A stretch of DNA of 31,737 nucleotides, from contig CALDIA010000086.1 of assembly GCA_937901455.1 (NCBI GenBank), positions 1 through 31,737 of the forward strand, written 5' to 3'. Numbering within the stretch: position 1 is the first letter of the stretch; every line of letters begins with the position of its first letter. This DNA comes from an uncultured Bacteroidales bacterium (GTDB taxonomy: Bacteria > Bacteroidota > Bacteroidia > Bacteroidales > WCHB1-69). Below are positions 26,218-31,737 of this stretch, one piece after another. The notes beneath the pieces were generated by a model. It was not told the DNA's origin. It saw only the letters and a list, made by a program, of their open reading frames with translations, and ran no database searches. The translations under genes were made by a program, and so were the position numbers.

Positions 26218-26457
26218 ATGAGTAAGATTTATTCAAAAGAACAAATATGGAAAATGACATCTGACGAGATGTTGGGTGTATTTCTTAATCATCAAATAGA
26301 AGTTCATTATGATGATGGTCGCATTATATCTGGGAAAGTGATGGGGATTTATTCTGCAACTAACGACAACTCTTTACCGACTAATTTGATACTTGAAAAT
26401 CATCAGCTATCTATTCCTATTATAGATGAATCATTAGTTTTTATTCAAGTTATGTAA
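26218..26457 (+). CDS. Small beta-rich protein of unknown function
   Basis: I do not recognise this 79-residue protein. It starts with a short helix (YSKEQIWKMTSDEMLGVFL), followed by strands IEVHYDDGRIISGKVMGI, LPTNLILEN and LVFIQVM. The pattern resembles an Sm-like or small SH3-type barrel, which is only an impression. It lies 29 bases after the DUF2971 gene and 12 bases before the FRG gene, so it is likely co-transcribed and may be an accessory or antidote subunit. Confidence 0.55.
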   Translation: MSKIYSKEQIWKMTSDEMLGVFLNHQIEVHYDDGRIISGKVMGIYSATNDNSLPTNLILENHQLSIPIIDESLVFIQVM

Positions 26458-26469
26458 ATATGTTGTGGG

Positions 26470-27306
26470 ATGAGAGTGATAAAATCTATAGGATCATATC
26501 TGAAATGGGTCCGCAGTTGTGGAACTGCTAAAGTCAATGGTCTGACTTGGCAACAACACCATCTCTATTTCCGGGGGCAGGCAAACTGCGAATGGAAACT
26601 GCAGCCATCCGTTTTCGTGCATAAAGAGAGTGAATATGAACTGTTGCAGGATGCTTATCGTCACGCTTGGAAATTCTTGCAAGGCAATCCCACCGATTTG
26701 GAGAAGATGATTGTTTTGCAGCATTATGGTCTTCATACACGTCTGCTGGATTTAACATCCAATCCGTTGATTGCACTCTATTTCGCATGTTCAGGATACG
26801 ATGATATGGATGGGAAAGTGTTTTGCTATTACGCATCAGGTACCGAAGGTGTTAGTATGTCGCAAATTATTGCAAAAGTTGTTGCTAATGGAATTAATCG
26901 AGGTCTTGGTTTAGATCAGTTTCTCAAAAACGAGTACCAAAGTTACTACATTAGAGAGCCTAACTCGCCAATAGATCTTGGGAATTTTAAGAAATGGAAA
27001 GAAGAGTTATATAAGCCTCAATTTTTTCTATCTCCTTTTAATAACGAACGTATTACGGCACAACGTGGTGCATTTATCATGGCACCGTTAAATGAAAGAG
27101 ATTCGGCGACAGGGTCACATTTTAAAGAGAATGTGTTTGAAAATCAGGGGGTCTGGAAAAAAGTGGTAATTGACAAAGATTCGAAAGAAGAGATTTTGAA
27201 AGAGCTGGCCCTTTTTGGTGTCGATGAATCTACTGTATATCCAGATTTAGAACATTTGTTGAGGTTTTTAAATGAGAAGAGTTCAAATATTGGCAATAAT
27301 TTATAA
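26470..27306 (+). CDS. FRG domain protein
   Basis: The 278-residue protein has an N-terminal FRG domain named for its Phe-Arg-Gly motif: YFRGQANCEWKLQPS at 33-47, VLQHYGLHTRLLDLT at 82-96 and NPLIALYFAC at 98-107. Most relatives have GLPTRLLD; here His replaces Pro. The second half (QFFLSPFNNERITAQRGAFIM) is also typical and probably completes the domain. The biochemical function of FRG domains is not firmly known; they occur often in phage-defence and toxin loci. The gene sits tightly between the small beta protein and the HD protein. Confidence 0.88.
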   Translation: MRVIKSIGSYLKWVRSCGTAKVNGLTWQQHHLYFRGQANCEWKLQPSVFVHKESEYELLQDAYRHAWKFLQGNPTDLEKMIVLQHYGLHTRLLDLTSNPLIALYFACSGYDDMDGKVFCYYASGTEGVSMSQIIAKVVANGINRGLGLDQFLKNEYQSYYIREPNSPIDLGNFKKWKEELYKPQFFLSPFNNERITAQRGAFIMAPLNERDSATGSHFKENVFENQGVWKKVVIDKDSKEEILKELALFGVDESTVYPDLEHLLRFLNEKSSNIGNNL

Positions 27307-27318
27307 AGATGGTCTATT

Positions 27319-28353
27319 ATGGCTGATAAAAGAAGTTACATTAAAATGCTTGATGAGGCAAAGGTTTGCCTCTCGAATAAATTTTGCCCAATAAGAAGAT
27401 ATGGTTATGTGCCTGAGCATGCAAAGAGCATAATCAAAGAACAATTCTCTATATTTGGCAAAGAGGATACTGAATATAACAAATTGTTGGGTGAAATTGA
27501 AAGAATTGATGATGTGCGCTGTGCCCACATTATTTGTACTTTCTTGTTAGGTATATATATTTATAATAAGTCTGAACTAATCAAGTATCTTGTCGATGAT
27601 AATGTTGAAAAATGCTTGTCTGATGCTGGACACGATAATGACTTCCCATTTCTCTGGTTTCTCATCTGCCTTTTCCATGATTTAGGATACTCTAAGGAGG
27701 ACAAAAGGCAAAATAGCAGAATAGGAGTCAACTGGGCGAATAATCAGAAAAAGCTATCAACCTGTGACGGTGTTCCTGAATTGTACTCAAGAATCTACAA
27801 AAACTATTTTCTTTATCGAAAAATCGAGCATGGCAAAACCGATCACGGCATTTATGCCGGCCTGATAATGTATCCAGATCTGTGCAGAATACAGAAAGAA
27901 CAAAAAAAGCTTTGCCCAGATGAAGATGTGTGGCGAGATGAACTTCGTAAACTCTATAACCTGGCTTCTTGGGTGGTTTTGGCGCATAATGTTTGGTTTG
28001 CCAAAGACACAGAGGCCGATAAATGTGCCACATATCGGAAATATTCGTTGGACAAACTGATTCTCAAAACAGAGAAAGGAGGGTGTGAAATAGAAAAATA
28101 TCCCATTGATTCTAAAAAATATCCTGTACTATTCTTGTTCTGCTTGGTGGATTTGATTGAACCAATGAAGAGGATTGGTAACTTGGAATGCTGTGGGAAG
28201 ATAGAAATTGGCATTCGCAATAACAAAATCATAGTTGAATCGGAAATGGATTACTTCTGTGGGGAGCATTACCTGCAAGCCATCATGTCAGCTAATGATT
28301 GGCTTGCCAAATCCCAACGTGACAAAAACATGGTGGAAATTTTATTCAATTAA
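27319..28353 (+). CDS. HD-superfamily metal hydrolase-like protein
   Basis: The 344-residue cytoplasmic protein has a spaced HD pattern: H70 in RCAHII, H120-D121 in CLFHDLGYS, H176 in TDHGIYAG, H223 in VLAHNVWF and a late D in CLVDLIEP. This fits an HD-type phosphohydrolase, which could act on nucleotides or cyclic nucleotides; the substrate is not readable. No transmembrane segment or sensor domain is seen. It lies 12 bases after the FRG gene and 10 bases before the next gene, so it is part of one transcription unit. Confidence 0.75.
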   Translation: MADKRSYIKMLDEAKVCLSNKFCPIRRYGYVPEHAKSIIKEQFSIFGKEDTEYNKLLGEIERIDDVRCAHIICTFLLGIYIYNKSELIKYLVDDNVEKCLSDAGHDNDFPFLWFLICLFHDLGYSKEDKRQNSRIGVNWANNQKKLSTCDGVPELYSRIYKNYFLYRKIEHGKTDHGIYAGLIMYPDLCRIQKEQKKLCPDEDVWRDELRKLYNLASWVVLAHNVWFAKDTEADKCATYRKYSLDKLILKTEKGGCEIEKYPIDSKKYPVLFLFCLVDLIEPMKRIGNLECCGKIEIGIRNNKIIVESEMDYFCGEHYLQAIMSANDWLAKSQRDKNMVEILFN

Positions 28354-28363
28354 AAAATAAACA

Positions 28364-29536
28364 ATGTACAGACTAAACAAATTAAACCACTTTACAGATT
28401 ATGAAACGGTGAAGAAAATTTTGGAAAATGGCATGAGGTTTTCTAAAACTTTCGATGGCTGGGAGGATAGGAACGATGCCGAGTTGATAGAGTTGTATAA
28501 CGAACATCATCCCGAAAGGAAAGCCGCTGTGTTGTGTTTCCTGAACGATGACGAATCCATATATCACTGGGTTTATTTTACTAATGGACATGATTCGGAA
28601 GATGTATGCTGCATGGAATTTGACAAGAATAGGTTGCTTGAGATTGCCAAGGAGTGTGGCTTCGAATGTCGAGAGGTGCAGTATGACACTTTGAAAGAGG
28701 TGTCGTTTGATGATGAATATGAACTCTTGTTTACGAAACGCTGGCCCTATCGTAATGAGCGGGAGTTTAGAATTGTGCGCTTATATGAAGAGGACGATGC
28801 GTCTGAATTTTTTTTACCTGTAAAAGATGCACTTGCCAGAATTACCGTCAGTGGCAAATTAACTCAAGAAGAGTGTGAAAGAAGGACGAGAGAATTAAAG
28901 GAAAATTTCAGGGTTTCCTGCGATATTAACCACTCCACAGTGTTCAGAAATGACAAATGGATACAATGCGCAAGGCGGTTGTATCCGAACATTACAGCAG
29001 GCGACATTCTTTTGAAAGGTGGAAGTGTCATAAAACCAGCGCAATGGCATTCAGGTTTGCATGCAATTGGTGTTGTTTTCCACGTTGATGAAAGCGGTGA
29101 ACATGGATGGGCTGTACATCTCGATGACCAGAGTGTGTCCATTAGCATGGTTAAAGATATTGATGATGAAAAGAAATTGCCGTTTTTGGAACAGTCGGAA
29201 GGAATTCGTAGAGATGGTTTGCGTAATACTATAATAATGAGAGAAAATGGGGACCCAACTCAATTTCCAGCTGCTTATCGTGTTGACATGGGAGAAGGTT
29301 GGTATATCCCTGCTATTAAACAGCTATATGAATTAAGTAAGAATAAAAGTGCTGTGAATGACACAATGAAAATTGTAGGTGGAAATTGGATAAATTTAGG
29401 GTTTGGAGAAGACTATTGGTCTTCAACGCAAGGGATCAATGGTTTCTGGTTCCTTTTTGGATCATATTATTCATGTAAAGGAGAGATGTGCAGAGGATGT
29501 GAAAAGAAAAAACTTCGCGCAGTACGCGATTTTTAA
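28364..29536 (+). CDS. DUF2971-like protein fused to a FISUMP/DUF1566-type lectin-like domain
   Basis: The 390-residue protein has two parts. Residues 1-185 resemble DUF2971: HFTDYETVKKIL at the start, IYHWVYFT near 67 and the diagnostic PYRNEREFRI at 128-137. Residues 212-390 look like the C-type-lectin-like module of FISUMP/DUF1566 proteins: AGDILLKGGSVI, AIGVVFHV, HGWAVHLDDQ, EGWYIPAIKQLYEL, YWSST and a terminal LRAVRDF. No signal peptide is present, so this normally exported fold would here sit in the cytoplasm. A plausible reading is a sensing domain joined to an effector. It is the fifth gene of the AT-rich block. Confidence 0.75.
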   Translation: MYRLNKLNHFTDYETVKKILENGMRFSKTFDGWEDRNDAELIELYNEHHPERKAAVLCFLNDDESIYHWVYFTNGHDSEDVCCMEFDKNRLLEIAKECGFECREVQYDTLKEVSFDDEYELLFTKRWPYRNEREFRIVRLYEEDDASEFFLPVKDALARITVSGKLTQEECERRTRELKENFRVSCDINHSTVFRNDKWIQCARRLYPNITAGDILLKGGSVIKPAQWHSGLHAIGVVFHVDESGEHGWAVHLDDQSVSISMVKDIDDEKKLPFLEQSEGIRRDGLRNTIIMRENGDPTQFPAAYRVDMGEGWYIPAIKQLYELSKNKSAVNDTMKIVGGNWINLGFGEDYWSSTQGINGFWFLFGSYYSCKGEMCRGCEKKKLRAVRDF

Positions 29537-29597
29537 TGAAGAATTTTTTTGAGAAAGTTATGTTTCAACAAAAGATAGACTAATAGTATAAAGAAGT

Positions 29598-30530
29598 ATG
29601 AAATGTGGAAGATGCGGGCATATTATGAATAGGGCCGAAGCTAAAATGTTCGAAAATCCCGGAGATGTTTTTTCAGGGAAATCTGGAGATAAAATATCCG
29701 TCTATTATTGTCTTGGGTGTGGAAATAGTGTCGAGACACATTTTGAGGATGAGGATTCAATATGGGTACCATGGCAGAAATATGAAAATTTTATAAATGG
29801 GTATCCAAATGCTGATGGCTCTACTGAGTCTGAAAAGTGCTCAAATATGAGAAGGAAGATGATAGACTCTCTGACTGAAGCAGTGATGTCTGCTGATGAA
29901 GAAGATGTGGAAAGCATATTGAGAGACATAGGTGGAGTCCAAGCCCCTCGAAAGATAAAAGAAATTGTAGAAACTATAATTAAAAGTGGGATGGATGACA
30001 GCACGAAGGTCGGAGAAGAGAAGTTGAACTGTCAGAATAATGAGATTGGTAAAGAGAAAGGATCCAAAATATCCTTTAGAGACTCATGTGAAGACCAGGA
30101 ATTTGAAAAGCTGTTAACCTCCGTCCAAACTAAGTATAACCCTGGCTATTATGGTGATTATTATTTGTACATGGAGGCAATGACGGCAGATGGTAGAACG
30201 TTTAGAGTAAAAGGGTGTGAGGTTCTTCCTCTTGGGAAAATATTTAAATTTAAGGACCTTACAAAATATATCAAGCCTGGTAGTTTCCGTTGCGCATATA
30301 GGAAGAGAATAAACAATAACGCCGAAATAGCATATCTGTCATGGGAATGGATTGATGATAAGAAAGAAATTGGGATAAAGTTGCTTGATCCAGTCAGATT
30401 AGAATATAAAACAAGGAAATTGTTGTCTGAGATTCATTACAAAAAGGAAGGAAGATTTATGACGCTAATTACCCCATCAGCATTGGTGTCAAAGAACAAT
30501 GTCGGAGGCCATGCCCTTTTAGATGAATAA
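29598..30530 (+). CDS. Zinc-ribbon protein of unknown function
   Basis: The 310-residue protein opens with a probable zinc ribbon (C3-x2-C6 and C38-x2-C41, in KCGRCGH and YYCLGCGNS). A helical, acidic middle (about 80-160) follows, with a C-terminal domain from 165 (QTKYNPGYYGDYYLYMEAMT, YIKPGSFRCAYRKR) that I do not recognise. No catalytic motif is seen. It lies 61 bases after the DUF2971-lectin fusion in the same direction and shares its low GC, so it probably belongs to the same accessory block. Zinc ribbons of this type bind nucleic acid or protein. Confidence 0.6.
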   Translation: MKCGRCGHIMNRAEAKMFENPGDVFSGKSGDKISVYYCLGCGNSVETHFEDEDSIWVPWQKYENFINGYPNADGSTESEKCSNMRRKMIDSLTEAVMSADEEDVESILRDIGGVQAPRKIKEIVETIIKSGMDDSTKVGEEKLNCQNNEIGKEKGSKISFRDSCEDQEFEKLLTSVQTKYNPGYYGDYYLYMEAMTADGRTFRVKGCEVLPLGKIFKFKDLTKYIKPGSFRCAYRKRINNNAEIAYLSWEWIDDKKEIGIKLLDPVRLEYKTRKLLSEIHYKKEGRFMTLITPSALVSKNNVGGHALLDE

Positions 30531-30572
30531 ATTGTTGTGACTTATATAGGTGTGATGATAATTACAAATGGT

Positions 30573-31737
30573 ATGAATAACACTTTCAAAATATGGTTGT
30601 TGACATTTGTGACATCGACGGTTTGCCTTGTATCTGTTGCCCAAACCGTCTCCAACGTCACCGCCGAGCAGGTGGGCAAGAGCATCCACATCCACTACGA
30701 CCTCGACAAGGCGGCCGACATCAGCGTGTTCGTCTCCACCAACGGCGGCAGCACCTACACGCAACTCTACCCTGTGAGCGGCGACGTGGGGAAAGACGTG
30801 CCCGCCGGGCATAAGACCATCGTGTGGGACGTGCTGGCGGAGCGGGAGAACCTCATAGGCGACAACATCGTGTTCAAGGTGAGGGCGCAGGGCAAAGGCA
30901 CGCAGAAATTCACCGTGAACGGCGTGACTTTCAAGATGGTTTACGTTCAGGGCGGCACGTTCACCATGGGCTGCACCGGCGAGCAGGGCCTTGACTGCGA
31001 ATCGCATAGCGTGACCTTGAGCGACTACTACATTGGCGCGACAGAAGTGACGCAGAAACAGTGGAAGGCGATAATGGGGAACAACCCGTCGTATTTCAAG
31101 GGCGACAACCTGCCGGTGGAGCAGGTGAGCTGGAACGACTGCCAGGAATTCATCCAAAAGCTGAACCAGCTCACAGGCAAGACCTTCCGTCTGCCCACGG
31201 AGGCGCAGTGGGAGTACGCGGCACGGGGCGGGAACAAGAGCAAAGGATATAAGTATGCGGGCGGCAACAGTATCGGAAAGGTGGCTTGGTATTCCGATAA
31301 CAGCTCATCGAAAACCCATCCCGTCGGTAGCAAGCAGCCCAACGAGCTGGGGCTGTACGACATGAGCGGCAACGTGTGGGAGTGGTGCTCTGACTGGTAC
31401 GGGAGCTACGGCAGTGCGGCGCAGACCAACCCGCAGGGCCCCTCCTCGGGCTCGAACCGTGTGCTGCACGGCGGCTGCTGGTACTCCTACGCCGGGCGCT
31501 GCCGGGTGTCATACCGCAACGACAGCAGCCCCGACAACCGCTACGGCAGCTACGGCTTCCGCCCGAACAGATCTGTAGAACATGCCATATCGAGAACATA
31601 CTCCCTGCTTCAACGAGCACATTTGCACTACGTCCTGGAATTTGACATCAAGGGATTCTTTGACAATGTGAACCACAGCAAGCTCATGAGACAGCTATGG
31701 ACGCTCGGCATCCGGGACAAGCATCTTCTGTTTGTTA
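30573..31737 (+). CDS. FGE-fold protein running into group II intron reverse transcriptase sequence, partial
   Basis: The frame is open from ATG 30573 to the window end, at least 388 codons. It has a signal peptide (ending VSVAQ near residue 24), a beta module at 25-108 (LDKAADISVFVS, GHKTIVWDVL) shared with the 20162 gene, and an FGE-sulfatase-type domain at about 112-330 (GGTFTMG, ATEVTQKQWKAIMG, FRLPTEAQWEYAA, GLYDMSGNVWEWCSDWYG). At residue 327 YGFRPNRS is reached. From there the protein is reverse transcriptase: motif 2-like YGFRPNRS, then EFDIKGFFDNVNH (motif 3 with a catalytic Asp) and LGIRDKHLL, as in group II intron maturases. GC falls from about 65% (30661-30720) to about 42% (31621-31680). 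Fusion, deletion or assembly chimera are all possible. Confidence 0.8.
   Translation, partial: MNNTFKIWLLTFVTSTVCLVSVAQTVSNVTAEQVGKSIHIHYDLDKAADISVFVSTNGGSTYTQLYPVSGDVGKDVPAGHKTIVWDVLAERENLIGDNIVFKVRAQGKGTQKFTVNGVTFKMVYVQGGTFTMGCTGEQGLDCESHSVTLSDYYIGATEVTQKQWKAIMGNNPSYFKGDNLPVEQVSWNDCQEFIQKLNQLTGKTFRLPTEAQWEYAARGGNKSKGYKYAGGNSIGKVAWYSDNSSSKTHPVGSKQPNELGLYDMSGNVWEWCSDWYGSYGSAAQTNPQGPSSGSNRVLHGGCWYSYAGRCRVSYRNDSSPDNRYGSYGFRPNRSVEHAISRTYSLLQRAHLHYVLEFDIKGFFDNVNHSKLMRQLWTLGIRDKHLLFV
31476..31562 (+). other. Candidate DGR variable region at the end of the FGE domain
   Basis: In the last 30 codons of the FGE domain, eleven positions carry NNC codons whose first two bases vary as if derived from AAC: TAC, TCC, TAC, then TAC, AAC, GAC, AGC, AGC, then TAC, GGC, AGC. 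Constant codons between them (GCC, CGC, CCC, GAC, AAC) are unchanged-looking. Adenine-targeted variation of AAC codons at the C-terminus of a lectin-like/FGE fold is the hallmark of diversity-generating retroelement targets. No template repeat is found in this window. Confidence 0.45.

Noticed and set aside
25162..30572. Attachment-site direct repeats bounding the AT-rich block
   Set aside because: I compared both edges by eye and found no convincing shared sequence, and no tRNA or integrase gene lies nearby.
30519..31620. Minus-strand frames opposite the FGE-fold gene
   Set aside because: High GC removes stops on the reverse strand. The plus-strand frame carries a signal peptide and a complete FGE domain.
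31566..31737. Reading the terminal RT sequence as a DGR reverse transcriptase
   Set aside because: YGFRPNRS and FDIKGFFDNVNH are the group II intron form; DGR enzymes usually have a different motif at the first position. A DGR RT could still lie beyond the window.

Overview
The window reads as a chromosome segment of a member of the Bacteroidota, most likely order Bacteroidales. Several gene starts are preceded by the phylum's -7 box (TAnnTTTG). An exported peptidase ends in a type IX secretion (T9SS) type A sorting domain. Lipid A genes sit next to a DUF6913-dapA pair, and there are many exported proteins with MBG/YDG, SprB-like, FN3, FISUMP and FGE-sulfatase-type domains.

Layout. (1) 1-7274: the 3' part of a giant repeat adhesin ending in a FISUMP domain, closed by a strong terminator. 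(2) 7524-8288: a coiled-coil PD-(D/E)XK protein. (3) 8563-10526: lpxD-lpxC, with LpxC lacking the FabZ domain usual in this phylum. (4) 10891-11328: a small exported protein made almost entirely of an 18-residue repeat. (5) 11394-14517: DUF6913, dapA and an M14 carboxypeptidase with a T9SS tail. (6) 14569-15513, minus strand: an Rpn-family nuclease. (7) about 15959-16245: no convincing gene, but a strongly self-complementary region with a promoter-like box and a terminator, which I call a structured RNA. (8) 16297-16990: two small unknown proteins. (9) 17018-25161: a tight six-gene operon of ECF sigma factor, anti-sigma factor, exported caspase-like protease, outer-membrane-type protein, FGE-fold lipoprotein and FN3-FISUMP surface protein. 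(10) 25421-30530: an AT-rich accessory block with DUF2971, a small beta protein, FRG, HD, a DUF2971-lectin-like fusion and a zinc-ribbon protein. (11) 30573-end: a GC-rich FGE-fold protein whose C-terminus looks like a diversity-generating retroelement (DGR) variable region and which runs without a stop into group II intron reverse transcriptase sequence.

How the parts may work together. The FGE/FISUMP (C-type-lectin-like) fold recurs in five genes, and a small beta domain at the start of the 20162 gene recurs at the start of the 30573 gene, so region 9 and the last gene share modules. The sigma/anti-sigma pair plus caspase suggests a signal-controlled surface or envelope system. The DUF2971/FRG/HD block looks like an accessory, possibly defensive, cassette. 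The structured RNA carries a 14-base perfect complement to the predicted leader of the Rpn mRNA. All functional links are inference from context; no database search was possible.
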